From: Nageia nagi
Taxonomy: Eukaryota; Pinophyta
Reading direction: 5' to 3'
Assembly: GCA_050084985.1 (NCBI GenBank)
Contig: JBITNC010000001.1
Location: 78,368,001 to 78,432,000, forward strand
Length of the DNA stretch: 64,000 nt
The notes below the pieces were generated by a model. The model was not told where the DNA came from. It ran no database searches and saw only the letters and a program-made list of their open reading frames with translations. Made by a program: the position numbers and the translations under genes. Shown piece after piece: positions 34,081-45,311 of the stretch. Position 1 is the stretch's first letter. Each line of letters begins with the position of its first letter.

Positions 34081-34740
34081 GAGCACCTCTTTCATAAGTA
34101 CCTAGAATTGATGGGCTTTTGGGAGATATTTATGAGTTGAGATATTAGGTTTCTTATCTTAGTGCTTGTATGTATATATATATAGAGCTAAGAGATATAG
34201 ATATCATCAAGAGAGGGATGAGGCTCAAGCCTCTACATAGATTGGAGAGCTAGTACATCTATGAGGGTAGCTATTCAACCATTAATCTTTGTTTAGGGGA
34301 TTCTTTAATAGAGGGATTACTACTCCTTCATTGTACAAACATAGTTGATAGGGGTACCTCTATATATACCAGGCATGTTATATCCCATCCCTCCCACTAC
34401 ATATGTCCCTATGGATGGCTCAGTATATCAAGCACCCAATGGAGCTTAGCAAATAGCTGATACCCAAGGTAAGGTTGTTAGACTGGCTACATCTCATAAT
34501 CATAGTAGGATAGTTGGAGTCTCTTCCTAACACCCAGTGGGTTCATCCAAGATTTGTATGGTGGCTCAAGTAGTGAGTCCTATAGGTTCAATGGGCACTA
34601 CTCATCCTAGGTAGGGAAGAGCTAGTAGTCCTACGTATGGTGGAAAGGGTTGCTCCTAAGATCATTCTAGTGATAGGGCTACTATTTTTTATGTTTTATG
34701 TTATACTTATGAGTCTTTATTAGACTATGTCATTTTCCTT
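34081..34740 (+). other. Downstream of E6 PMD pseudogene
   Basis: Low-confidence Ser/Gly/Thr-rich remnants (about 34450-34680) may belong to the PMD C-terminal exon. No clear frame. Confidence 0.3.
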
Positions 34741-34844
34741 CTAAGATTTATGGAGAGCAAGACCTTTTTTGATATTTAGATATGAACATCATTACACACA
34801 CATATCTAAATATTAGAAATGGTCCTGCTCTCCATAAATCTTAG
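34741..34844. repeat. 44-bp imperfect inverted repeat (hairpin)
   Basis: The left arm at 34741-34784 (CTAAGATTTATGGAGAGCAA then GACC...) and the right arm at 34801-34844 are inverted copies with about four mismatches and a 16-base loop (AACATCATTACACACA). It lies between the 3' ends of two convergent frames, the antisense PMD ORF on the left and the extra sense ORF on the right. Confidence 0.85.
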
Positions 34845-35680
34845 AATGTAAATGATGTTCATTTCCTTCTCTTAACATTTGCAAATTAAACATCCTAGGA
34901 TTATAAATTGTGAGATATGATCTTTTTTTTTTTGTAAGATATGCTTCACTACCGAAAAGCATCCATAGCCCTAGTGAAGATTAACCCCTTAATCCTATTA
35001 CAACCTTTATCTATTTCTATTTAAGCATCTATAACCTTGATAGAGGATGCTACAATGGCCCAAGAATTCTACATGGTTTTTTTTCTTTTCTTTCTCTCTC
35101 TTTTCTTTTATCCTAACTCTTGTTTTCAAGATGAAGCAAAATTTAAGAAAACCATACTCACATTTATACTCAAGAAATACTCAATTCTTGATTTTTTTGA
35201 TATTTTTAATGTGAAAAGTGTATGAGTTTATTAGTGTACTATCATATAGCATAGTTAAGTCTTTTTATCATCCTAAATTTTTGAAACCTCAACCTAGAAT
35301 TTCTCAATAAAAACTAAATATGAATAGAGCATTTATTACCTAATTCTTTATTTGTAAATATAGTTGTATACATAAATGAATATTATATGGATGCATTCAT
35401 GACATGTGGATACATATAACTTGATTAGCTTCCTTCCTCATAATCATTGATATCTAATAATTATGACACTCAAGGTAAAGAATAAAACATTTATGAATAA
35501 AGTGGAATGATATGAACACATGGGCAATGCACCTAGTAGCAAAGATGCTTTAGAAGTATATCTTTTGAGTATATATACATATATGTACATATATACATTC
35601 TTTAATTTTTTGAATTTTTGATTTTTTTGTATTTTTTTGAATAATTTAATGTTTTACTTGTTTCCTCATTGAATAAGAAT
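34845..35680. other. AT-rich spacer
   Basis: No gene. Contains short AT palindromes such as ATATATACATATATGTACAT near 35570-35595. The 62-codon frame at 35037-35225 is F/L-rich and not supported. Confidence 0.35.
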
Positions 35681-37872
35681 CTATAATAGGTCATCATAAG
35701 AAAAAGGATAGAAGTGATAGCAAGTATGGATGGTATGATCAATGAACCATAGCGAGGGGTCATGAATGATAGACATAAACAACATGAAGTCCCAACACCA
35801 CAAGCTTATAGATAAGAGATGAGCTATGGTGAAATCATCGAAAAAGTCTTCTTCAAAATGTAGAAGACAAGGCCCATAGTATCTAACAAATAAAATAATC
35901 AAAGGAGTGATAAGAGCATCTATCATGATTATCCAAATAAAAGTAGGTCTAGAGATCATATGGATGAGATTTTGTAGGAACTCATCATTAGGGATGTCAT
36001 ATATCACATAAGATCCCTAACAAGGCTAATGATCAATGTAAATCTCCATTTGGTTAGAGTTCCTTAGAATATTATAACCATGGTCATACCTATGTAGGGT
36101 AGATGACAAAGCCATCATAGACAAAATTTGATGCTGGATACCCTTAGATAATTGATTTAACTAGTCCTCCTCTAACTCTAGTTTTTGGATAGGATCCATT
36201 AAGGGATCACTAGGGAAAGTACAAGGTGGTTGAGAAATGATAAGGGATGATAAGTCTCATGGGACAAGAGGATCATAATGCAAGTACCCCTCTCATTGAC
36301 TGGTGTGAAGATTAACACAATGTGGATGACTCATGATGCTTATTTCTTATGAAATACAATCAACTACCTATAGTGTCATATACAAGTAGTTTTTAGAATT
36401 TACATAAAGTTTTTACAAATAGATATATACACACATTTTATTTTTATAAGAAAAAATTTTAATAATGATTTTTTGAATTATTTACATATATTATTAATGG
36501 TGGTACTTTTCATTTACTTGACTATTATTATTATTTAAGACACAAAACCTTTTACAAACTCCCCAATGACAATGGTTACCTTGTTTTTTATAGATAACCC
36601 AACCTTTATAGCCCAAGAAATAAAAGTATGAAGGTTGGACTAAGAGATGAGTAGGTCTCGATCTTAGGATGGATAATTGGTAATATACCAAATACCAAAT
36701 GAGTAGTAAGATTGGTGGATGATGCTTGAATTTCTTAACGATGCATTTTACCTTGGTTGATGATGTCAAGGATTCACCATTTTCAATAAATGGAAGGCAA
36801 GATGGGATCCCTAAGGATTGTGAATGTTGAGAGGGAATTAATGATGTGAGGAAGATAATGCTCTTTATGAGATATTGGACACACTTATTTTTTTCTAGTT
36901 TGACTACAACCTCACTCTTTGTTTGGTTAAAGCATTCTAAGGTCTTCTGAAACCTTGGTTTTATATTAATTAGATTATTTACACAATAGTTTCTATTGAA
37001 TAATGAACTATAATCATATATGATTTCATTATGTAAAATTTAATAGGTATTATAGTCTATAACCAAATCATTAATGACCTTAGTTATCAAAATTGATCTT
37101 CCATAACATTGAAGAGTCATATTATCAACACAATTTAGCAAAACTCTAGGTCTCTCATAAGGCCAATGTAAGTAGAATAGATGGATCCAATTGGTCAAGG
37201 ATTCAATTTCCATCCATATGTACTTTTCTTCTAACTCAATAGTTTTCCTAAGATCATTGACATTTAAGTCCCATGCATTGGTTCCTCATTGATTATCATG
37301 GCTATAACTTCTCAAAATTTGGTAAAGCAAAGAAATGGACTATCTCAGTGTAGGGACATTTTCTCAATGCTTTCATATATTGATATTGTAGGTATCTATC
37401 AACAAAAGTATGTTCTATATGATTAAATTATGTTTTTCATTGGTTTATAGTTTTATTGACATCACAATTCTTATTTGAACACTATGGGGAGGAAGATGGG
37501 GAATCCTTGACCTAATTTGAGAGAATCATTGGTAAATATTTTGCACACATCTAATTGATTATTGAGTCTTATGGATCAACACAATATAAAAATAGTAGAT
37601 AATTTTATGGTGACATAGGTCTCTTATCATCTGGTCTACCCATGTAAATAGAAAATCTTCATTTGGCCAGGTGCTACCAACTCTATTCTAGATACAATTG
37701 TTGAAAAAGTAATTAATTATGATCTTGGGAGCTAAAGTAGGCCAATATTAGCATAACAAGTTTATCATGTGGATTTGCACAAAATAATTTGAATGACTTA
37801 GGTGGTACATGGCTTTATCCACATAAATTTCCAAGTTATCTCCATGAACACTTATCTCCCATCCTTGGTATC
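35681..37872 (-). pseudogene. E6 extra sense ORF, C-terminal part (unknown function)
   Basis: A decayed minus-strand frame runs downstream of integrase. At the G4 junction it reads YQGWEISVHGDNLEIYVDKA and MYHLSHSNYF, then STWPNEDFLFTWVDQMIRD; nearer its end it shows KLELEED, NQLSKGIQHQILSMMALSS and a 108-codon open stretch (35681-36007) with FFDDFTIAHLLSISLW. I do not recognise a domain. The frame is restored exactly across the G4 insertion when one copy of the GTATC duplication is counted, so G4 disrupted it. Several stops and frameshifts are present. Confidence 0.55.
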
Positions 37873-38724
37873 TGTTAACACATAAAAATGAATTTATGCT
37901 TTTAAATCAATAAATTAATGAAATATGCTTGGCCTAAATATATGTCTTGAATGTATTAAAGTGATAATATCAATGTTTGTCTTGAATATGAATTTTATAA
38001 TGATTATCTTGAATATTGCATGGATTATCTTGAATATTGCATGAATTATCTTATTATTGGTGTGTTTATCTTGAATATTGTGAATTATCCTTATTTATGT
38101 AGATGCATGCCGACCCATGGGTGGTATTATCTATTATCTATATAAATAAGGGATCTAATAATAAGTCCACACAACAAGGATACACATGATCCCGCGTATG
38201 GTCTTGTAAGTGGCTACCCCTTAAGGTACCTCTTGGTACTGCCTATAAGGCTATGGTTTGTGTGCTTCCTTTCGCGAGCTATCTTGACATCCAAGATCTA
38301 TTCTGATATCATACTGCTATCCGAGACATCCATATTGAAGTTCTAGACTTGATCAAGAAGTTAAGAATCATCAAATGAAGGCCGTCGGTGCTCCTTTACG
38401 AATGAAAGAACACCACTAGTGCTCTTATATTATTGAAATGGACCACCTACGGTCCTCTTTTTGCATTTTCACAGGTCACAACATTGTTGGAAAGGCAGCC
38501 CGTTATCAGTACATCACCAATATCTTCATCTTTCATTGTCAGGTACGTTCCATGAGGTAAGTACACAAATTACAGTCTTGGTTGGTACAATTACATTTTT
38601 GAATTGGTTATTTTGTTTATTGTTATCTAGAATAAATTGCTATCCATAGCTTAAATAAAAATAACATTGAGTTTGTAAATATTTCCTATTTACGTATTTG
38701 CACACTCAATTTTATTTGTAAACA
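37873..38724 (+). repeat. G4 5' LTR (852 bp)
   Basis: Begins TGTTAACACATAAAAATG and ends TTTATTTGTAAACA. It repeats short TATCTTGAATATTGCATG-type units near 38000-38060 and carries three GGACCACC-type hairpins at 38382-38455. Its partner is 44458-45306. Confidence 0.95.
38139..38150 (+). promoter_or_regulatory. TATA box in G4 5' LTR
   Basis: TATATAAATAAG, conserved at 44724-44735 in the 3' LTR. Likely core promoter of the genomic RNA. Confidence 0.65.
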
Positions 38725-38741
38725 TTTGGTGAACCCAACGT
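38725..38741 (+). other. G4 primer-binding site
   Basis: TTTGGTGAACCCAACGT follows the LTR end directly. TGG placement suits a tRNA 3' CCA primer; the tRNA was not identified and differs from the iMet type used by E2 and N1. Confidence 0.7.
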
Positions 38742-38815
38742 GAAATGCACATCATTGTACTAAAACCCTAAAGGTTTTAGTTAAGACTAATATCTATTTT
38801 ATGAGTGTTTTAGTC

Positions 38816-40033
38816 ATGGATTAGCTCAAGTTATTCTTGCGTAGTCTTTCAAAAAGAGATTTAGATGAATTACTAGGGGAAATCAGACATGATGATCTAG
38901 AAGGATCCAGAGGAATGCAAAATAGTGCTGAGGGTGACAATAGTAATTTTTAGGCTACTATGGAAGGTATGCAAAGGTAGATAGATAGATTGGCAAGGGG
39001 ATCAGCTCCGCCTAATGATTCTTTCGAATTTGGTAGTCCCTTATATGATGAAATTCATAGGCACATGCCACCATCCGACTACAAAGAGCCAAAATTTAGT
39101 AAGTTCAATGGTGAAGGAGATCCAAGAAGACATATACAAGGATTCAAGGATGAGTGCAAACTCAAAATTGGTACAGACCAAAGATTGCAAGCTAAATTCT
39201 TTCCCCAGAGCCTGAAGGGAGAGGCTTGAGAATGGTTTTATGCCTTACCTGAAGGGTCCATCATATCATTTGGGGAATTCAGTAATTTGTTCCTGGAGAA
39301 ATATAAGCATAACATCAAGAAGGAGATTATGTTATCAGATTTATGTGCTATCAAGCAAGATAGTGATGAGCAACTAGACAAATTTGTTGTAAGGTTTAAG
39401 AATACATGGCAGCAAGTGAAGACCAGATTAACAGAAAAAGAGGTAAATAACATTTTTAAAGAAGTTGTTATATTGCCCATACAATCATATGTTATCAATT
39501 ATACACATCTTACATTTTTGGATATGACGTATAAATTGTTAGAGAAAGAAAAAGTCCTTGTGAAGTTAGGGCTTGTGAAGTATGGCAGTAGTGATAAGAC
39601 AAAAGCAAAGGATAAGAGATCACAATCACCAAAGAAGGAAAAAAATATCCATGTGACTGAGAAGACAAGTGAGATGAAGGAGAAGAAATTTGGGAGATTT
39701 CCCATACCTCCAAGACATATCTTAAAAGACCTTGTGGCAAAAGGGTTATTACAACCCTTACCTAAGCATGAAGAAGATCATACAGTAGAAAAACCTGCTT
39801 GGTATAAGGAAGATAGGTATTGTGAATATCATCAGACTAAGGGCCATGCTACTAATGGGTGTGGAAACCTTAGGGATAGAATACAAAAGCTCATAGAAGA
39901 TGGATTCTATGTGTGTCCCATAAAGGTCAAAGATATAGGAGAAGAACAACATGTCAATATGATTTTTCTTGAAGATGCTTGCGAGGCTAGCACTAGTGGG
40001 AGCTCCAGGCCCTTCAGAGGTATCATTTGGTAG
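38816..40033 (+). pseudogene. G4 gag
   Basis: One frame of about 405 codons from ATG 38816 to TAG 40031-40033, with four internal stops (near 38822, 38951 and 38978, and TGA at 39227-39229). The Gag core shows KEPKFSKFNGEGDPRRHIQG, KFFPQSLKGEA, EWFYALPEG and FLEKYKHNI; a Lys-rich basic stretch follows; the nucleocapsid motif is CEYHQTKGHATNGC near 39830, then LRDRIQKLIEDGF. The open pieces are 38990-39229 and 39287-40033. It would form the particle, but enzymes must come from another element. Two stops are TAG where Gln codons are plausible, fitting deamination of methylated CAG. Confidence 0.88.
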
Positions 40034-40036
40034 AAT

Positions 40037-40077
40037 AATATATATATATATATATAAGAGAGAGAGAGAGAGAAAGA
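40037..40077 (+). repeat. Compound TA/GA microsatellite
   Basis: An (AT)n run followed by (AG)n, located just after gag. Confidence 0.9.
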
Positions 40078-40433
40078 AGCTAGCAATCGGTTCAGGTCAC
40101 TAACGGACGTCATGGTCAAGAGATTGGGGGGCTTCATGATGTCATAACAGGAGCATCAACATTGTATTTCATGTTAATAGGACCGTTGGTGGTCCTCTTT
40201 TAGTAGAAAAATAGGAGAAAGTAAAAGGTACCAACTACTCCCATAGCGTGAGAAGTCAAAATTTTAGGTTGTGTCATTGGTGTTCGTTTTCAAGGATCAT
40301 GGAACATCAAATTCATTCATCACAAGTACATGCACAAGAGCAAACCAGGTACCAAAAATTTGTGTTTCATATATATATCATGATAAAAATGTTTTTGTTT
40401 ACAATACAACTAGATGAGATCATAAAGAATGAC

Positions 40434-42750
40434 CTAGAATCTCCTACTAGAGCCCCCTCCCCCTACACTAGAGCTAGTAGCCCTGCTAGATGTGCCACCC
40501 CCGCATCGTGCCTTGTACTTCTCCATGCATGCTTTCTCCTCATCGATCTATCTCTCGGCCTGGTGAAGCTACTCATAGAGGGCCTTGATCTCCTTGTTGG
40601 CTACCTATAGGTCCTGATAGATCCCAGTATAATCTCCTTCTCTGAACTATAGACGACCCTGTAGCTCTCTAATCTCCTCATCCTTCTGACAATTTGACCA
40701 TGTAGCTTAGCCATCGCAACCTTAGGATCTATGGCATAGACATAAACATATCATGTTAATCCTTGGTAGATCATAAAAAGTAGAAAATCAAAGCAAAGCA
40801 AAAGAGAAAATAGGTTACCATCATCATCCTCATCGTAGTCTTCCTCCTCCCAATTGTATCCATCTCATACTTAGGTTCATACTCATCCTGGTCTAGATCA
40901 GTCTCCTCATTTCATCATGACCTACATCTAGAGATGTGTCGCAAGCATATGTAGGCTACTCTCTCCTCCCCACCCTCTCGCTATGAAGGGAGTGTCCCAT
41001 CTAGTCTGTATGTCTCATGTGTCTTCATCCTCCCATGTATCATCACCTAAGTTGACATCATGAATACCTATGTGGTGAGGACGTGTGTCCTCCACTAGTC
41101 TAGATAGTCCTCCTGTGTGATCAGGTCCATCTATGTCATCATCGACCCCATGGTCGGAGTCCTTGCTAGGGGACTCCCAATTTGAGTCCCAGTCAAGTAC
41201 TGGCTCATAGTCCTCTGGGAGATGCCTACTACGGTAGTAGTGCACCACTATCCTACAATCATCTAGTATGCCCTGCTGGAGGTTGAACTGATAGAGTACC
41301 TGCTCTACCTATATGGCTCCACTATGCCCTACATGCCTATATGTATGTAGGGTGTCTCACCCATGCCATCTCCTGTATGTCCTCCTCCCACTCTGGTGCA
41401 CCTCCCTGATAAGGATGCCAGTATATCTACACCTCTTATAGTAGGTCAAACCGTACCCACCATCCCTCTAGGTCCATGCTAGGAAAATCTAGTCCCTTTT
41501 CGTTGCCCATTGTTGCCAGGTGGGTACATCATCTGGCTAGTCTTGGGGCAACATCATCAGTCTAGAAATGATGATGTGATCATATGCCCACACTTGCAGT
41601 ATCATAGAATGAGCTACCTATCTCCCCCCTCTCTCCACCTCTGTAAAGCTATGGAGGTCATGATAGAGTTGCACCAATATTATCAGGGCACCATGCATAC
41701 TGCTACCTATGTGTCACCATGTCCTATATAATAGGAACCATGCTACAGGGAAGGATCTCACTACTCTTGTCCAGTAGATAATAGCATCCAGAAGGTAAGC
41801 AATGAGGAGCCTCATCCATAGGTCACCCCGTGCTGGAGGATATTCTGACACATGTCTCACTAGGGATACACCTCTCTTCCTATGATTTACTTCGTCTGAC
41901 CCTGTCAACCATGTAGCCCATACCTCTGCCTGTTCTAGGCTGGGAACAGGAACCATGTTCACTAGCCTCCCCCTGATAGGAAGTCTAATGATCCGGTAGA
42001 TATCCTCTTGTGTCATAGTGATCTCACCAGTTGGAAGGTGAAAGGTGTTGGAATTTGGATCCCACCTCTCCATTAAAGCTATCAACATGTTGCGATCATG
42101 AAACACATAATTAGCAAATGCAAGGTGGCTGAAGGAAATGTCCTCCAGAATGCTCTGAGCTATGTCAGTTTGTGGCCACTGTTGGGTAGTGGTGAAGGTG
42201 ACACTCTTACCGGATGGTCGCATAAGGTATGAATGATTCTGCAAGAAAAGAGTGACAAAATAGCAAATTAGTATCAGATATGAAACAAAAATGGAAAAAA
42301 TAGTATTGGTAAAGAGGACCACCCATGGTCTAGAGTAGGTGAAAAGGATCACCAACAGTCCAAACTAGGGTAGAAAGGACCACCAGGGTCCTATTTTCAT
42401 GCATGAAGGTCGATAAAATTCAAGGTATAGGTGCGTACAGATGAGCATCATATAGCCATGATGCCAGAAGTTCAAAAAAATAGAATGCAAAGGGAAAAGC
42501 GAAGGGCTAGGGTATTCAATAGGAAAACCCTAGGGGCAATTTGGAAAACCAGTATATAGGTAGCTAAAATCTAAAAGTAGGTAAAAATATAGAAGAAAAG
42601 GTAAGAGATGAGTGTACTTGATGACCAGTAGGAGAATCAGCCACCAAGGCAGCTCTGTGTCCATCTCGGCATGTGATTGGTAGGGCCATAGTGTGCAGCA
42701 TAGCAGTACAAGAAATATCACCTAGTGATAGTGATAAAATCACCACTAAA
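40434..42750 (-). pseudogene. G4 antisense plant mobile domain (PMD) gene with two introns
   Basis: Encoded opposite to gag. Exon 1 (about 42618-42700) gives MALPITCRDGHRAALVADSP before a GT donor at 42616-42617. Exon 2 starts at 42238 after a TTTTCTTGCAG acceptor and carries the PMD core: MRPSGKSVTF, ALMERWDPNSNTFHLPTGEI, EDIYRIIRLPI and AEVWATWLTG (open at 41714-42247). A Trp/Arg/His-rich part and an acidic segment (41015-41248) follow. A second intron of ~85 bp lies at about 40734-40818 (donor GTAACC, acceptor CCATAG). The last exon is coiled-coil-like and ends at the TAG at 40434-40436. Several in-frame stops occur. The family is known from MAIN/MAIL1 proteins and from plant transposons. 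Confidence 0.82.
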
Positions 42751-43052
42751 CCTCTCTAGTTAAGTCTCCCAAGCTCTAAGATGCTCTTAGCTATGAAAAT
42801 GATAGGGTGAATAAATTAGGAAGGGTGGGGCCCCTTTTATAGAAAGGTTAGGGCACACACTTCAAGACAAATTTTGATTTGAGCATTTGGTATATGTGGA
42901 CAGGAAACTAGGTATCAATTCTGAATCTAAGAGTGATTCGTAGGGACCTGATCTTCATGATTTTCGATGAATCCTTAAGAAAAGGACCACCCATGGCCTT
43001 AGGTGAAGACCACCAATGTTCTAAGTCTACCAGAAAGGACTGCCTATGTTCC
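42317..43052. repeat. Short hairpin motifs of the GGACCACC family (two triplets)
   Basis: Short near-palindromes of ~16 nt recur in triplets: 42317-42332, 42346-42361 and 42377-42391; then 42984-42998, 43007-43022 and 43037-43052. The type is GGACCACC plus a few bases plus GGTCC. Spacing within triplets is 23-31 bp. The same motif occurs at 40180-40195 and in both G4 LTRs. Confidence 0.65.
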
Positions 43053-43160
43053 TTTATCCAAAAATTAGCTTATCTAAGTATCATGGGTGCATCATAGGTG
43101 CTTGATCAACATTATATCCAGGAGAATATTGCTTTGAGTTTCATTTTTGTAGACCTATGT

Positions 43161-43533
43161 TATCAGCTTATCATGTCTCTTGGTGGAGTCCTAGCTCCCA
43201 TTATCAGCTTATCATGTCCATGGGTGGAGTTCCAACTCCTGTTATTAGCTTATCATGCATATGGGTGGAGTTCCAGCTCCCATTATTAGCTTATCATGCC
43301 TATGGGTGGAGTTCCAACTCCTATTATCAACTTATCATGCCTATGGGTGGAGTTCCAGCTCCCATTATCAGCTTATCATGCCTATGGGTGGAGTTCTAGC
43401 TCTTGTTATTAGCTTATCATGCCTATGGGTGGAGTTCCAACTCCTTTATCAGCTTATCATGCCTATGGGTGGAGTTCTAGATTCTGTTATTAGCTTATCA
43501 TGTCTATGGGTGGAGTTCCAGCTCCCTTATTAG
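43161..43533 (+). repeat. 41-bp tandem repeat, nine units
   Basis: Units start at 43161, 43202, 43243, 43284, 43325, 43366, 43407, 43447 and 43488. Consensus TATCAGCTTATCATGCCTAT then GGGTGGAGTTCCAGCTCCCAT. Overlapping frames in all three phases stay open because of the repeat and are not genes. Confidence 0.95.
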
Positions 43534-44016
43534 CTTATCACTTATTTTGTAGAGTTTAGTTCTTATGCAACTACAGTACACCTCTTGGTGCGAAGGCTCA
43601 GTTGTGTGGAACTTAGCTCTCCCTTATCAGCTTATCACTTGTTTTGCAGAGTTCAATTCTTATGCAATGCAGTACACCTCTTGGTGCAAAGGATCAGGTG
43701 TGTGGAACTTAGCTCTCCCTTATCAGCTTATCACTTATTTTGCAAAGTTCAGTTCTTATGCAACTGTAGTACACCTCTTGGTGCAAAGGCTCAATTATGT
43801 GAACTTAGCTCTCCCCTATCAGTTTATCACTTATTTTACAAAGTTTAGTTCTTATGCAATTGCAGTACACCTCTTGATGCAAAGGCTCAGTTGTGTGGAA
43901 CTTAGCTCTCCCCTATGAGCTTATCACTTGTTTTGTAGAGTTCAGTTCTTATGCAATTGCAGTACACCTCTTGGTATGAAGGCTCAGATGTGTGGAACTT
44001 AGCTCTCCCCTATGTG
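43534..44016 (+). repeat. 96-bp tandem repeat, five units
   Basis: Units start at 43534, 43631, 43727, 43823 and 43920. Each contains CTTATCACTTATTTTG, AGTTCTTATGCAA, AGTACACCTCTTGGTGCAAA and GGAACTTAGCTCTCCC. It shares the AGCTTATCA block with the adjacent 41-bp unit, so one array probably grew from the other. Confidence 0.95.
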
Positions 44017-44195
44017 TGTTATCATGTGTTGTCATGTCTTTTCTTGTGATGTGGTATTATCAAGTTGTCATCAGGTCATCAGTGTGTCATCATGGTTGTC
44101 ATGTCTTGTCTTGTGATGTGGTCTTGTCAGGTCGTCTATCAGGTCATCATCATGTGTGTTGTCCGGTTTGTCGTCATGGGTCATCAGCAATGTGG
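44017..44195 (+). repeat. Short GTCATGTCTT/CATCAGGTCATCA repeats
   Basis: TGTCATGTCTTTTCTTGTGA (near 44034) and TGTCATGTCTTGTCTTGTGA (near 44097) are about 65 bp apart, with scattered GTCATCAGGTCATCA copies. A third, shorter and more degenerate array. Confidence 0.7.
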
Positions 44196-44444
44196 CAAGA
44201 TTATCAGATATATCAAGCTATCACCTTCTATAGCAAAAATGCAAGGGGCAAGCATGCCCAAGGTAATATCAAAAGGGAGTTTTCTCAACCCATATCTAGT
44301 ACTAATAAGCTTTATCATGATGTTGTTTAAGTTTAGAATGGTTAGTGTTTATCATTGCTTATCAAAATTGTTTGCTATGATGTTGTGTTTTTACTTTGAA
44401 TGTAAAATCTCAACTCACCTCATGTTTCTTTCGATTTCACATCC

Positions 44445-44457
44445 AAAGTGGGGCATC
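44445..44457 (+). other. G4 polypurine tract
   Basis: AAAGTGGGGCATC lies directly before the TGTTAACAC start of the 3' LTR. Confidence 0.75.
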
Positions 44458-45306
44458 TGTTAACACATAAAAATAAATTTATGTTTTTAAATCAATAAAT
44501 TAATGAAATATGCTTGGCCTAAATATATGTCTTGAATGTATTAAAGTGATAATATCAATGTTTGTCTTGAATATGAATTTTATAATGATTATCTTGAATA
44601 TTGCATGGATTATCTTGAATATTGCATGAATTATCTTGTTATTGGTGTGTTTATCTTGAATATTATGAATTATCCTTATTTATGTAGATGCATGCCTACC
44701 CATGGGTGGTATTATCTATTATCTATATAAATAAGGGATCTAATAGTAAGTCCACACAACAAGGATACACATGATCCGCGTATGGTATTTTAAGTGGCTA
44801 CCCCTTAAGGTATCTCTTGGTACTGCCTACAAGGTTGTGGTTTGTGTGCTTCCTTTCACGAGCTATCCTAACATCCAAGATCTATTCTGATATCATACTG
44901 CTATTCGAGACATCCATATTGAAGTTATGGACTTGATCAAGAAGTTAAGAATCATCAAATGAAGGCCATTGGTGCTCCTTTACGAATGAAAGAACACCAC
45001 TAGTGCTCTTATATTATTGAAATGGACCACCTACGTCCTCTTTTTGCATTTTCACAGGTCACAACATTGTTGGAAAGGCAGCCTTATCAGTACATCACCA
45101 ATATCTTCATCTTTCGTTGTCAGGTATGTTCTGTGAGGTAAGTACATAAATTACAGTCTTGGTTGGTACAATTACATTTTTGAATTGGTTATTTTGTTTA
45201 TTGTTATCTAGAATAAATTGCTATCCGTAGCTTAAATACAGATAACATTGAGTTTGTAGATATTTTCCTATTTACTTATTTGCACGCTCAATTTTATTTG
45301 TAAACA
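44458..45306 (+). repeat. G4 3' LTR (849 bp)
   Basis: Same termini as the 5' LTR (TGTTAACAC...TTGTAAACA). It differs by scattered transitions and single-base indels. The right target-site copy GTATC follows at 45307-45311. Confidence 0.95.
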
Positions 45307-45311
45307 GTATC

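Larger units (their letters stand above)
37873..45306 (+). mobile_element. G4: gag-only LTR retrotransposon with antisense PMD gene
   Basis: Nearly identical 0.85-kb LTRs (37873-38724 and 44458-45306), PBS, PPT and perfect GTATC flanks (37868-37872 and 45307-45311) define a complete plus-strand insertion of 7.4 kb. It has gag but no protease, RT, RNase H or integrase, so it is non-autonomous. Its 3' half holds an antisense PMD gene and three tandem arrays. By eye the LTRs differ at roughly 4 percent of positions, mainly transitions, so it is younger than E2, E3 and N1. Confidence 0.93.

Noticed and set aside
35560-35600. AT palindrome (ATATATACATATATGTACAT) as a regulatory hairpin
   Set aside because: Low-complexity TA/CA-rich DNA; such palindromes are expected by chance in AT-rich spacers.
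43157-43918. Several overlapping plus-strand open frames of 60-117 codons
   Set aside because: They come from the 41-bp and 96-bp tandem arrays, which stay open in more than one phase. No start context or conserved domain.
43161-44016. Resemblance of the regular repeats to a CRISPR array
   Set aside because: Units are directly adjacent with no unique spacers, the DNA is plant nuclear, and no cas genes exist.
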